Shown: positions 35,706-43,723 of the stretch, in pieces | How the letters are laid out: every line of letters starts with the position of its first letter | Numbering within the stretch: position 1 is the stretch's first letter | Source of the DNA: Aestuariivita sp. | GTDB taxonomy: Bacteria; Pseudomonadota; Alphaproteobacteria; Rhodobacterales; Rhodobacteraceae | Direction of reading: 5' to 3' | Assembly: GCF_021404545.1 (NCBI RefSeq) | Contig: NZ_JAAWWD010000033.1 | Location: 1 to 64,000 of the forward strand | DNA: 64,000 bases | Position numbers and translations under genes: made by a program | Notes under the pieces: generated by a model | What the model was told of the DNA's origin: nothing | Seen by the model: the letters and a program-made list of their open reading frames with translations, nothing else | Database searches by the model: none

Positions 35706-36092
35706 ATGCGCATCCTTTTAGCTGCTGTTTTGGGTCTCATGCTGGCTGGGCCTGCCTTGGCCGAGTTTCGGATATCGTTTGACTGGGGTGATATCCCCGA
35801 CTGCCGGACAGGCAATCCCAACCGTGTGGGAAGCCCTGCTTTTGTGCTTGCGGACGTGCCGGAGGGCACGACGGTGATCGAGTTCCGGCTCAAGGATCTC
35901 AATGTGCCCGGTTACAATCATGGCGGCGGTAAGGTGGAGGTAGGCCAGGATGGCCGCCTACCCTTTGGTGTGTTCAAGTACAAAAGCCCGTGTCCGCCGG
36001 GTGGCGTACATACATATGAATGGACGGCGACCGCCAAGGCGGGGCGAAAGGCACTTGCCACGGCCAAGGCGTCACGCGTTTATCCTCAATAG
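35706..36092 (+). CDS. Small secreted protein resembling the PEBP/YbhB fold
   Basis: A 128-residue exported protein. Signal peptide MRILLAAVLGLMLAGPALA ends before EFRISFDWG. The body has VGSPAFVLADVPEGTTVIEFRLKDL and PCPPGGVHTYEWTATA, which look like the strand and PCPPGG-x-H turn of phosphatidylethanolamine-binding (Raf-kinase-inhibitor-like) proteins. It is shorter than most YbhB proteins and lacks an obvious DPDxP motif. Two cysteines (PDCRTG, SPCPPG) could pair in the periplasm. ATG 35706 is used; a TTG lies one codon upstream. The fold call is tentative. Confidence 0.6.
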   Translation: MRILLAAVLGLMLAGPALAEFRISFDWGDIPDCRTGNPNRVGSPAFVLADVPEGTTVIEFRLKDLNVPGYNHGGGKVEVGQDGRLPFGVFKYKSPCPPGGVHTYEWTATAKAGRKALATAKASRVYPQ

Positions 36093-36097
36093 CGCGC

Positions 36098-36592
36098 TCA
36101 GATCACAATCAGTCGCGTCTGGAAGGTGATGCGCGGTGCCACCCATGCAAGGTGATCGCGGTGCAGCGCGACGCAGCCTTCGGTTGGAAAACCCGGCCTG
36201 CGCCACTGATGGATGAAGATGGCCGAGCCGCGCCCCGGCACTGCTTTTGGCCAGTTCCAATCGGTCAAAAGCACCAGATCATAAAGTGGATCGGGACGGC
36301 GCAGTCGTTCATGTCCATATGGGTAAGGCGCGCGGACCATCAGATTGTAATCCTCATGCACCGGATCGTCTGACCACAGATCGCCGGGGCGGATCGGCAC
36401 TGCCCAGTCGGTGGGCCGTGCCAACCGGTCGGGACGGTAGAGCATGCCGACGATCCGGTGTGCGCCTCTGGGTGTGGCACCATCCCCTTCCCGTTTGTGT
36501 CCCGAAAGACCGCCGCGCCCAATCGTGCAGGGCAGATATCGGCCCCGAAACCGCAACCCGCGCTTGGTCAGGACCAGATCCCAGGGTGTCAT
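36098..36592 (-). CDS. L,D-transpeptidase (YkuD domain)
   Basis: A 164-residue YkuD-type catalytic domain without signal peptide. The catalytic motif is H-x-G/T-GC: FIHQWRRPGFPTEGCVALHRDHL, with the active cysteine in TEGC. N-terminal TIGRGGLSGHKREGDGATPRG is the usual substrate-side segment. L,D-transpeptidases crosslink peptidoglycan stems or attach proteins to them; the lack of a visible export signal is odd for a periplasmic enzyme, though many alphaproteobacterial copies look like this. ATG overlaps the upstream HEPN-like gene by 4 bp. Confidence 0.88.
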   Translation of the reverse strand: MTPWDLVLTKRGLRFRGRYLPCTIGRGGLSGHKREGDGATPRGAHRIVGMLYRPDRLARPTDWAVPIRPGDLWSDDPVHEDYNLMVRAPYPYGHERLRRPDPLYDLVLLTDWNWPKAVPGRGSAIFIHQWRRPGFPTEGCVALHRDHLAWVAPRITFQTRLIVI

Positions 36593-37095
36593 GCCTCGCC
36601 GTCCAGATCGTCAAAATCGAACCAGAGACTGACTGAGCGGAGCCTGTCAAACGCCGTGTCGCAGTCCTGGGTCAGCTGATCCAGCTCTGCCAGCCCGTCA
36701 TGGGGTGCGCTGTGCAGGTGGCTCTGGAACCCTTGTGTCGTCTGTTTGCCGGATACGATTGCAAAGCTGCCATCGAACGGGTTCTGGTCCATGAACCCAT
36801 GTGCGAAATGATTGCGGCGCGCAGCAAGCGCCTTGAGGGTGTCCAGCCCGCATGTTGCCAGAGGGGCGGGATGCGTGTTGCGCAGCGACAAAAGCGTATC
36901 GAGCCGGCGGCCAAAGGGCTCGGCGCGAAGCCTGTCACGAACAGGTGCAAGCTCGGGCTGTGGGATCAACCGCATGATCAGGCCGCTCACCTCGTTCTCG
37001 ACCGCATTGAAGGCGACGAGCATACGCCCAAGGGCTTGCGCATAGGCCTCCTTCACCCCGGGGTCGGCCCAGGGGGGATCGTCAATATCGCTCAC
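36589..37095 (-). CDS. HEPN-like helical protein of unknown function
   Basis: A 168-residue mostly helical protein. ALAARRNHFAHGF contains R-x4-H (RNHFAH), the hallmark of HEPN domains, many of which are RNases in toxin and defence systems. N-terminal LGRMLVAFNAVENEVSGLIMRL is a plausible first helix of the four-helix bundle. Start is GTG 37095, overlapping the ribA stop by 4 bp, and the gene overlaps the transpeptidase gene by 4 bp. Embedding in a core-gene run with coupled translation argues against a mobile toxin, and there is no antitoxin beside it. HEPN assignment is by motif only. Confidence 0.6.
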   Translation of the reverse strand: MSDIDDPPWADPGVKEAYAQALGRMLVAFNAVENEVSGLIMRLIPQPELAPVRDRLRAEPFGRRLDTLLSLRNTHPAPLATCGLDTLKALAARRNHFAHGFMDQNPFDGSFAIVSGKQTTQGFQSHLHSAPHDGLAELDQLTQDCDTAFDRLRSVSLWFDFDDLDGEA

Positions 37096-38183
37096 AGCAT
37101 ATGCCCGGATTTGGCAGCCTTGGTCGCCAGATAGGCGCGGTTATGGGTGCCGTGCCCGACCTTCAATGGCACGCGTTCGGTTACAGTGACGCCGTTGCGC
37201 TCCATGATGTCGATCTTGGCGGGGTTGTTGGTCAACAGCCGTACGGCGGAAAACCCCATGGATTTCAGGATGTCCGAGCCCAGCCGGAAATCCCTTTCGT
37301 CATCCTCGAACCCCAGCCGGTGGTTCGCCTCGACCGTGTCAAAGCCCTGATCTTGAAGGGAATAGGCGCGCATCTTGTTGGCCAGACCGATCCCGCGCCC
37401 CTCCTGATTGAGATAGAGCAGAACGCCCGCCCCTTCGGCCCCCATCTGCGCCAGCGCCGCGCGCAGCTGCGGTCCGCAATCGCATTTCAGGCTGCCCAGC
37501 AGATCGCCGGTGAAACAGGCCGAATGAAGGCGCGACAGGACCGGTTGCGTGCGGTCGGGGCGACCGATCTCGATGGCATAGTGCTCCTCTCCGCCATCTT
37601 CGGGGCGGAACACGTGCAGGCGACCAGCCTCCGACACTTCCATCGGCAGACGGGCGCTGACGATCTGGGTGAGGGTCGCGCGGTTGCGCAGCACCTCTGC
37701 CGCCTCATCCGCGTGGATCAGGGTCAGCCCATGCGCCGTCGCGAATCTGGCACCATCGGTCAGATCGGCGACCAGCGCCGCAGGCAGAAGCCGCGCGGAT
37801 TTCGCCAGAGAAATCGCAAGCCGGTGCAGGCTTGCATCGCCGTCGCGCCGGGTCTGCATAGGACCCTTCATCGGGGCGTTGAGATCATCGGCGGGATCGG
37901 CGACCGATGTGATCCATCGCAGCCCTTCGCCCGCGGGCGGGACCACTCGGGCAAGATCACCGTCATAAGCGCGTGCCTTGAGCGTTTCGGCCCGGCGCGC
38001 AGTGATGGCCAGTACCACATCGCCCCCCAGTGCCCGGATTTCGGCCAAGCGATCCGCGCTCAGGGTTTCGGCCGATACGGCCAGGACCGCACCCGATGGT
38101 CCAATCAGCACAATGGGCAACCCCATACGCAGATCGCCGCGTGCGCGGGCCAAGATTTCGGTCATGTCGGGTGTCAGGCTCAT
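37092..38183 (-). CDS. ribA: GTP cyclohydrolase II with degenerate N-terminal domain
   Basis: A 363-residue RibA. Residues about 165-363 form the cyclohydrolase II domain: RLHSACFTGDLLGSLKCDCG gives the three zinc cysteines, followed by LYLNQEGRGIGLANKMRAYSLQD and LGFEDDERDF. It opens GTP to start riboflavin synthesis. The first 160 or so residues resemble a degraded DHBP-synthase (RibB)-like domain and are unlikely to be active. ATG 38183 has AAAGGA upstream; the frame is open to 38249. Heads a run with the HEPN-like and transpeptidase genes. Confidence 0.92.
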   Translation of the reverse strand: MSLTPDMTEILARARGDLRMGLPIVLIGPSGAVLAVSAETLSADRLAEIRALGGDVVLAITARRAETLKARAYDGDLARVVPPAGEGLRWITSVADPADDLNAPMKGPMQTRRDGDASLHRLAISLAKSARLLPAALVADLTDGARFATAHGLTLIHADEAAEVLRNRATLTQIVSARLPMEVSEAGRLHVFRPEDGGEEHYAIEIGRPDRTQPVLSRLHSACFTGDLLGSLKCDCGPQLRAALAQMGAEGAGVLLYLNQEGRGIGLANKMRAYSLQDQGFDTVEANHRLGFEDDERDFRLGSDILKSMGFSAVRLLTNNPAKIDIMERNGVTVTERVPLKVGHGTHNRAYLATKAAKSGHML

Positions 38184-38345
38184 GCCGCAAAGTCCTTTGT
38201 TCTGGGCCGTCCCATAAGCGTTTTTGCGGAAACATGAAACATTTGCCATGTCGCAAACACGTCAGCGTGAAACATATGCAGCAAATCTTGCCGTGGCCTG
38301 TGATCGACCGCATGTCCTGTAAGACGCAGACGGAGGACCCGCAAG

Positions 38346-39032
38346 ATGGCCCAACTGAAGAAAATACTTCTGGTCGATGACGACGAGGATTTGCGCGAGG
38401 CGCTCAGCGAACAGCTGATCATGACCGAGGATTTCGACGTGTTCGAGGCCGCAAACGGCGCCGATGCGATGGCGCGCGCCAAAGAGGCGATCTATGACCT
38501 GGTCATTCTCGATGTGGGTTTGCCCGACACCGACGGGCGCGAGCTGTGCCGGTTGATGCGCAAACAGGGCGTGAAATCGCCGATCCTGATGCTGACCGGG
38601 CATGACAGCGACGCCGACACCATTCTGGGACTGGACGCGGGTGCGAATGACTATGTCACCAAGCCGTTCAAATTTCCGGTTCTCCTGGCCCGGATCCGCG
38701 CACAGCTGCGCCAGCACGAGCAATCCGAGGACGCGGTGTTTACCCTTGGACCCTATACGTTCAAACCGGCGATGAAGATGCTGATCACCGAGGATGATAA
38801 GAAGATCCGCCTGACAGAGAAGGAAACCAATATCCTCAAGTTCCTCTATCGCTCGAACGATGGCGTGGTGGCGCGCGATGTGCTGCTGCATGAGGTTTGG
38901 GGATACAACGCCGGGGTCACGACCCACACGCTGGAGACGCATATCTACCGTCTGCGTCAGAAAATTGAACCAGATCCGTCAAATGCCCGCCTTCTTGTCA
39001 CCGAATCTGGTGGTTATCGTCTGGTTGCATGA
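38346..39032 (+). CDS. OmpR/PhoB-type response regulator
   Basis: A 228-residue two-component regulator. Receiver: DDDED acidic pocket at residues 11-15, phospho-acceptor D56 in VILDVGLPD, and the conserved lysine in YVTKPFKFP. Winged-helix DNA-binding domain: LTEKETNILKFLYRSNDGVV to THTLETHIYRLRQKIEPDP. No histidine kinase gene is adjacent, which is typical of the essential CenR-like orphan regulators of alphaproteobacteria, to which this looks similar. It is followed by candidate small RNAs. Confidence 0.93.
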   Translation: MAQLKKILLVDDDEDLREALSEQLIMTEDFDVFEAANGADAMARAKEAIYDLVILDVGLPDTDGRELCRLMRKQGVKSPILMLTGHDSDADTILGLDAGANDYVTKPFKFPVLLARIRAQLRQHEQSEDAVFTLGPYTFKPAMKMLITEDDKKIRLTEKETNILKFLYRSNDGVVARDVLLHEVWGYNAGVTTHTLETHIYRLRQKIEPDPSNARLLVTESGGYRLVA

Positions 39033-39059
39033 GATCCCGCCGCGCGCCCGGGTTATGGC

Positions 39060-39113
39060 GCGCAACCTCCCTGTTGGACTGACCCGGGCCTTTGTGCTCG
39101 GGTCCTTTTTTTT
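39060..39113 (+). ncRNA. Candidate small RNA 1 (anti-SD loop plus terminator), downstream of the regulator
   Basis: Stem CAAC/GTTG encloses the loop CTCCCT (39063-39076), then a second stem GACCCG/CGGGTC (39081-39104) ends in CT8. The first loop is complementary to Shine-Dalgarno sequences. This two-hairpin layout matches the CcsR/'cuckoo' small RNAs of alphaproteobacteria, whose loops carry CCUCCUCCC. It probably arises from the 3' end of the regulator transcript and doubles as its terminator. Confidence 0.65.
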
Positions 39114-39170
39114 GAAGGAGCGTCTTTCCCAGCCGTTCCGCCCGAACGGTGAGGGGTGCGACATCGATTA

Positions 39171-39184
39171 TTGACCCAGATCAA
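39171..39184. promoter_or_regulatory. FnrL-like box upstream of small RNA 2
   Basis: TTGACCCAGATCAA fits the FnrL/FNR consensus TTGA-N6-TCAA. If bound as a class II activator, transcription would start near 39219, before small RNA 2 (39247-39298) and the oxidoreductase gene. No other candidate promoter was seen in the gap. Confidence 0.6.
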
Positions 39185-39218
39185 AGCGACAATCTGGAGA
39201 TATGTTTAAACATGAATC

Positions 39219-39298
39219 AACCCGTGCATGTCCGGGCATTGATATGCAAACCTCCCTGTTGGACTGGGCCGGACTTTATTGTCCGGCCTCTTTTTTTG
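39219..39298 (+). ncRNA. Candidate small RNA 2, possibly FnrL-controlled
   Basis: The segment 39249-39266 reads AACCTCCCTGTTGGACTG, identical over 18 nt to small RNA 1, again an anti-Shine-Dalgarno loop between weakly pairing flanks. It is followed by a perfect 8-bp stem GGCCGGAC/GTCCGGCC (39267-39288, 6-nt loop) and TCT7, a strong terminator. The 5' end is inferred from the FnrL-like box. The terminator would largely insulate the downstream oxidoreductase gene. Confidence 0.65.
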
Positions 39299-39387
39299 GC
39301 GGATATCGGCTGACGTTACGGCGCGGGTTTCCTCCGACCGCCCTCCGCGCCATGGTGCAGGTTGCATCAGCATCGGAGGGCAGCGCA

Positions 39388-40362
39388 ATGAAACGCGCCA
39401 TTTATCGTGAGTTTGGACATCCCGCAGAGGTTCTGGAACTGGTCGAAGAGGACAGCCCCGCGCTGAACCCCGGTCAGGCGCGGATCGAGGTGTTGCGGTC
39501 GCCGATCAACCCGTCAGATTACATTCAGGTCGCGGGCGAATATGGGGTCCGGCCACCCTTGCCTGCCACCGCGGGCAACGAAGGGATCGGCCGCGTGACC
39601 GAAGTGAATGGCGAGGGTATCTCTGTAGGCCAGCTTGTTCTGCTGCCCATTGGCGAAGGCGCCTGGCGGACCGAGGTTGTCGGCGAAATTCGCCATCTGG
39701 TGCCGATGCCCGAGGGCGATCTGGATCAGCTTTCGATGCTGATGGTCAACCCGGCCACGGCACAACTGCTGCTGACGCAATTCGTGGACTTGAAGGAGGG
39801 TGACTGGATCATCCAATCGGCGGCCAACTCGGCCGTGGGCACCTATGTCGTGCAACTGGCCAAGGCCAAGGGCATCAATGTCTGTTGCGTCGTGCGTCGC
39901 CAAAGCGCGGTCCCCGCCTTGGAAGAGGCAGGCGCGGCCGCAGTGATCGTGGACAGCCCGACTTTGGCCAAAGATGTGCGGCAGGCCACTGATGCCAAGA
40001 TGAAGCTGGCGCTTGATGCCGTTGCGGGCGAGACCTTTGGCCGTCTGGCCGAGACGCTGGAAGAGGGCGGCACGCTGGTCAATTATGGCGCGATGTCGCG
40101 GGAAAGCGCTCAGATCACGGCAGGTACGCTGATTTTTGGAGACATCACGGTCAAGGGGTTCTGGCTGGTTCACTGGTTCTCCAAGGCCAGCACGGAAGAG
40201 CGGATGCAGACCTATGGCGCGCTGACCCAGGCGGTTGCCGCAGGGACGCTGCATGCGCCCATCGACAAGGTTTTCCCGCTGGATGAGATCACCGAGGCGG
40301 TCCGCTATACCATGGCGGGCGAACGTACCGGCAAGGTGCTGGTGGCACCGAACGGCATTTGA
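39388..40362 (+). CDS. Medium-chain dehydrogenase/reductase, quinone oxidoreductase/MECR-like
   Basis: A 324-residue zinc-independent MDR protein. N-terminal GroES-like fold with SPINPSDYIQVAGEYGVRPPLPATAGNEGIGRV, the nucleotide-binding fold around IIQSAANSAVGTYVVQLAKAKGI, and no zinc-binding cysteines. This resembles trans-2-enoyl-thioester reductases (MECR) and quinone oxidoreductases. It reduces with NAD(P)H. The ATG at 39388 has GGAGGG upstream; a frame open to 39202 would read through small RNA 2 and is not used. Confidence 0.88.
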   Translation: MKRAIYREFGHPAEVLELVEEDSPALNPGQARIEVLRSPINPSDYIQVAGEYGVRPPLPATAGNEGIGRVTEVNGEGISVGQLVLLPIGEGAWRTEVVGEIRHLVPMPEGDLDQLSMLMVNPATAQLLLTQFVDLKEGDWIIQSAANSAVGTYVVQLAKAKGINVCCVVRRQSAVPALEEAGAAAVIVDSPTLAKDVRQATDAKMKLALDAVAGETFGRLAETLEEGGTLVNYGAMSRESAQITAGTLIFGDITVKGFWLVHWFSKASTEERMQTYGALTQAVAAGTLHAPIDKVFPLDEITEAVRYTMAGERTGKVLVAPNGI

Positions 40363-40436
40363 CCGGAGTCCGATCGGTCATGGCATCCCGCGGCGCACAC
40401 CGGTAGAGTGCGCCGCAAACACCCAAGGATTGCCCG

Positions 40437-41225
40437 ATGCCCTTTACCCTTGCCACCTGGAACATCAATTCGGTTCGTCTGCGCGAAAGCCTCGTCTGCA
40501 AACTTCTGAGCGAGGAAGCGCCGGATGTCCTGTGCCTTCAGGAATGCAAATCGCCGGTCGACAAGATACCGGTAGAGGCATTTCAGGCGCTTGGATACTC
40601 CCACATGATCGCGCGCGGCCAAAAGGGCTATAATGGGGTCGCGATTCTCTCAAAACAGCCGATCACGGATGTGGGCGATCGCGATTTTGCCAATCTGGGA
40701 CATGCGCGTCATATCGCGGGGGAGTTGGAGAATGGGCTGACAATCCACAATTTCTATGTGCCGGCCGGTGGCGATGTGCCCGATCGCGAGAAAAACGAGA
40801 AGTTCGGCCAAAAGCTCGATTACCTGACTGAGATGCGGGATTGGTTCCATGCCGATGCGCCACAAAAGGCGATCCTGGTGGGCGATCTCAACATCGCGCC
40901 GCGCGAGGATGACGTCTGGAGCCACAAGCAGCTTCTTAAGGTCGTGAGCCACACGCCCATCGAGGTAGAGCATCTGGCCCAGACCCAGGATGCAGGCGGC
41001 TGGGTCGATATCACGCGCAAGGATATCCCCGAGGGGCAGCTTTACACTTGGTGGTCCTATCGGGCTCGCGATTGGGATGCCGCCGACAAGGGGCGTCGCC
41101 TCGATCATATCTGGGCCACGCCCGATATCTCGAACGCCGGACATTCCAGCCGGGTGCTGCGCCCCGCGCGCGGATGGGAAAAGCCCAGCGATCACGCGCC
41201 GGTTTTTGCGACGTTTGATCTTTGA
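40437..41225 (+). CDS. xthA: Exodeoxyribonuclease III
   Basis: A 262-residue XthA-type AP endonuclease/3'-5' exonuclease. LATWNINSVRLRE, CLQECK (metal-binding glutamate), GYNGVAILSK, ILVGDLNIAPREDDVW (catalytic D and N), RRLDHIWAT and SDHAPVFATF (catalytic D-H pair) are all present in order. It processes abasic sites in DNA. Single gene between the oxidoreductase and the thioredoxin-domain gene. Confidence 0.95.
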   Translation: MPFTLATWNINSVRLRESLVCKLLSEEAPDVLCLQECKSPVDKIPVEAFQALGYSHMIARGQKGYNGVAILSKQPITDVGDRDFANLGHARHIAGELENGLTIHNFYVPAGGDVPDREKNEKFGQKLDYLTEMRDWFHADAPQKAILVGDLNIAPREDDVWSHKQLLKVVSHTPIEVEHLAQTQDAGGWVDITRKDIPEGQLYTWWSYRARDWDAADKGRRLDHIWATPDISNAGHSSRVLRPARGWEKPSDHAPVFATFDL

Positions 41226-41280
41226 TTCCCCGCGCCGCAGGCGCATATAAAGCACAACGCATAAAGCCAAGGACAGACAG

Positions 41281-42198
41281 ATGATGGATCTGGGACTTTC
41301 ATCCGCCCCCGACGCGGGCGACCTGATCAAGGACAGCTCCGAGGCGGAGTTCATGGCCGACGTGGTCGAAGCCTCGCAGACCGTGCCGGTGATCGTCGAT
41401 TTCTGGGCGCCCTGGTGCGGCCCGTGCAAGACGCTGGGTCCGCTGCTGGAGGAGGCTGTCAAGGCCGCCAAGGGCGCGGTGAAGATGGTCAAGGTCAATG
41501 TCGACGAAGCGCAGATGCTGGCCGGGCAGTTGCAGATCCAGTCGATTCCGACGGTCTATGCGTTCCATAAGGGCCAGCCGGTGGACGGGTTTCAGGGCGC
41601 GCTGCCCGGATCCGAGATCACAGCCTTTGTCGAGCGTGTCATCAAGGCCGCCGGTGGCGAGGCGCCCGGTGAGGCATTGGATGATGCGGTGACCGCCGCC
41701 GAGGAAATGCTGGCCGAAGGCGCGGCGGTGGATGCCGCACAGACCTTTGCCGCCATTCTGGGTGAACAGCCCAACCACCCGGCCGCTTACGGCGGTCTGG
41801 TGCGCGCGCATATCGCCATGGACGATCTGGATCAGGCCGAAGCGATCCTGAACGGAGCCCCGGCCGAGATTGCCTCAACGCCTGAGCTGGAAGCCGCGCA
41901 TGCGCAGCTGGAGCTTGCGCGTCAGGCGCAAAACATCGGCCCCGTGGCCGAGTTGCAGGCCCAGGTCGATGCCGATCCCGCCAATCATCAGGCGCGCTAT
42001 GATCTGGCGCAGGCACTTTATTCTGAGGGGGATGGGCAGGCGGCGGTTGACCATCTGCTGGAAATTTTCCGTCAGGATCGGGAGTGGAATGACGGGGCGG
42101 CCAAGGCGCAGCTCTTTACTATTTTCGAGGCGCTCAAGCCCAATGATCCGGTTGCGCTGAACGGTCGGCGCAAATTGAGTTCGATGATATTTGCCTGA
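41281..42198 (+). CDS. Thioredoxin-domain co-chaperone, YbbN/CnoX-like
   Basis: A 305-residue protein. Residues about 20-125 form a thioredoxin domain with active WCGPCKTLG in VDFWAPWCGPCK, followed by a helical TPR-like region (AEEMLAEGAAVDAAQTFAAIL, ARYDLAQALYSEGDGQAAVDHLLEIF). YbbN/CnoX proteins bind GroEL and DnaK clients and protect them under oxidative stress. Here the CxxC is kept, unlike E. coli's CnoX. Start ATG 41281. The LON-domain and Trm112 genes follow closely, and the order is common in alphaproteobacteria. Confidence 0.92.
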   Translation: MMDLGLSSAPDAGDLIKDSSEAEFMADVVEASQTVPVIVDFWAPWCGPCKTLGPLLEEAVKAAKGAVKMVKVNVDEAQMLAGQLQIQSIPTVYAFHKGQPVDGFQGALPGSEITAFVERVIKAAGGEAPGEALDDAVTAAEEMLAEGAAVDAAQTFAAILGEQPNHPAAYGGLVRAHIAMDDLDQAEAILNGAPAEIASTPELEAAHAQLELARQAQNIGPVAELQAQVDADPANHQARYDLAQALYSEGDGQAAVDHLLEIFRQDREWNDGAAKAQLFTIFEALKPNDPVALNGRRKLSSMIFA

Positions 42199-42225
42199 TC
42201 GTGTGCGCAAGCTAGGTCAGCCGTT

Positions 42226-42867
42226 ATGATCAAAGCCGCCGATTTGCCCGAGACAATTGCCATCTTCCCGTTACCGGGGGCGCTGTTGCTGCCCCGGTCG
42301 CGGTTGCCGCTGCATATTTTCGAACCCCGCTATCTGCAAATGTTCGAGGACGCGTTGAAAACAGACACCCGACTGATCGGAATGGTACAGCCCAATCCAA
42401 TGCGCGGCAAAAAGGACGGCCTTCACCACATTGGCTGCGCAGGAAAGATCACCCAGTTTTCCGAGACCGAGGATGGCAGATATCTGGTCACGCTCAGCGG
42501 CATCTCTCGCTTTCGGGTGGTTGAAGAGGTGTCCGGGTTCTCCCCATATCGCAAATGCACCGTCAAATGGGAGGGGTTCGATCGCGATCGCGGACCGGAA
42601 GAGCACGACAGAGGCTTTGACCGGCACTCCCTCATGCGTCTTTTGGAGAAGTATTTCACGGCGCGCGGCCTATCGACCGATTGGGAGACGCTGAAGGATG
42701 CCGATGATGAGCTCCTGATCAATTCGCTGTCGATGCTTCTGGATTTCGAGCCCGAGGATAAGCAGGCTTTGCTTGAGGCACCATCGCTCCCTACGCGCCG
42801 CGAGACCTTGGTGACACTGATCGAGTTTGCTCTGCGTGGCGGGTCGAGCGAGGAGATGTTGCAGTGA
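42226..42867 (+). CDS. LON peptidase N-terminal (substrate-binding) domain protein
   Basis: A 213-residue protein consisting only of a LON substrate-binding-like domain: [52 protein letters not shown] and the late helical part. It lacks the AAA and protease domains of Lon itself. Such stand-alone LAN-domain proteins have an unclear role. Lies 27 bp after the YbbN-like gene and overlaps the Trm112 start. Confidence 0.9.
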   Translation: MIKAADLPETIAIFPLPGALLLPRSRLPLHIFEPRYLQMFEDALKTDTRLIGMVQPNPMRGKKDGLHHIGCAGKITQFSETEDGRYLVTLSGISRFRVVEEVSGFSPYRKCTVKWEGFDRDRGPEEHDRGFDRHSLMRLLEKYFTARGLSTDWETLKDADDELLINSLSMLLDFEPEDKQALLEAPSLPTRRETLVTLIEFALRGGSSEEMLQ

Positions 42868-43052
42868 GAGAAAACCACCCAGCCGGGTTTGACCGCCACA
42901 TGCTCGAAGCGCTGATTTGCCCGGTGACCCACAGCACATTGCACTATGATGCAGAGCGGCAGGAGCTTGTGTCCAAAGCGGCCAACCTGGCCTTTCCGAT
43001 CCGCGACGGGATCCCCGTCATGCTGGTGGACGAGGCGCGCGCGCTAGAGTGA
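42864..43052 (+). CDS. Trm112-family protein
   Basis: A 62-residue Trm112-like protein: [47 protein letters not shown], the zinc-ribbon-like fold found as a partner of methyltransferases; only one cysteine remains, so zinc is probably not bound. GTG 42864 overlaps the LON-domain stop codon and has GGAG upstream; ATG 42900 is the alternative. Function in bacteria is unproven. Confidence 0.85.
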   Translation: MRENHPAGFDRHMLEALICPVTHSTLHYDAERQELVSKAANLAFPIRDGIPVMLVDEARALE

Positions 43053-43336
43053 TCTTTCCCCAGAACGTGCGGCATCGCCTGCGTTGACGCAAAACGCGTG
43101 ATACGGCCTGCTCTCAGGCGGATGGGCCCATATGGGATAAGATATTGTTTCCGAAGATGTTTATTGGTGTCGAGGGGGTAATGGACGGTGTTGCGGCTTG
43201 CAGCCCGGTGGCATTGTTACCAAGACAGGTCCTGCCAAAAGAAGAGCAGGTGAGCCTGACGTCCAACCTGGCTGCACATCGCGCGCAGTTTGCCTGTTCG
43301 CAATAAGATCCGGTAAGCGACACCTGCCTGGCTCAG

Positions 43337-43723
43337 ATGCGTTTTTCGATATCCGGTGATACGGTCGAAACCCGCGAAATCGGCGCGGTGAGGATCTCTC
43401 AAGGCTTGGTGCCGCACGAGATCATCAGCCGAAGCAAAATCGAAACCGCGGGTGTTTGCACCGACGCAAGCGGTCTCTCCGAAGGGCATGGAAACGCAGT
43501 ATCGGCGCGGCTTCGGCGTGACTTTGATCTAATGGTCGGTGTTGTCGAGGATTTCGGTGGTGTCTGCGCGACGTATTTCCGCGCGGAGGAAGGGTATGTT
43601 GTGCAAGCGCGCAGGCGGGACGGTCGCGTGTTTCCTCCCGGCGACACATCGCTTCGGTTCTTTGACGAACCCAAGCCACTCAGAATGCAGTGGTCCAGAC
43701 TTAGATCGGTTTTCCCTGCATGA
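43337..43723 (+). CDS. Orphan hypothetical ORF with atypical codons
   Basis: A 128-residue open frame with no recognised family. It contains RRDFDLMVGVVEDFGGVCATYFRAEEG and ends MQWSRLRSVFPA; no signal peptide or membrane helix. It uses codons rare in this GC-rich window (AGA three times, AGG, ATA, CTA) and has no clear ribosome-binding site. It overlaps the 3' end of the ubiH-like gene by 23 bp. It could be a laterally acquired small gene or chance open sequence in a 650-bp gap. The 284 bp before it (43053-43336) hold nothing I can name. Confidence 0.4.
   Translation: MRFSISGDTVETREIGAVRISQGLVPHEIISRSKIETAGVCTDASGLSEGHGNAVSARLRRDFDLMVGVVEDFGGVCATYFRAEEGYVVQARRRDGRVFPPGDTSLRFFDEPKPLRMQWSRLRSVFPA

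Noticed and set aside
36589-37095. Toxin-antitoxin system around the HEPN-like gene
   Set aside because: Neighbours are ribA and an L,D-transpeptidase, both core genes; no antitoxin-like small gene is adjacent.
43114-43323. Minus-strand ORF in the 43053-43336 gap
   Set aside because: Cysteine- and threonine-rich low-complexity product without a ribosome-binding site.
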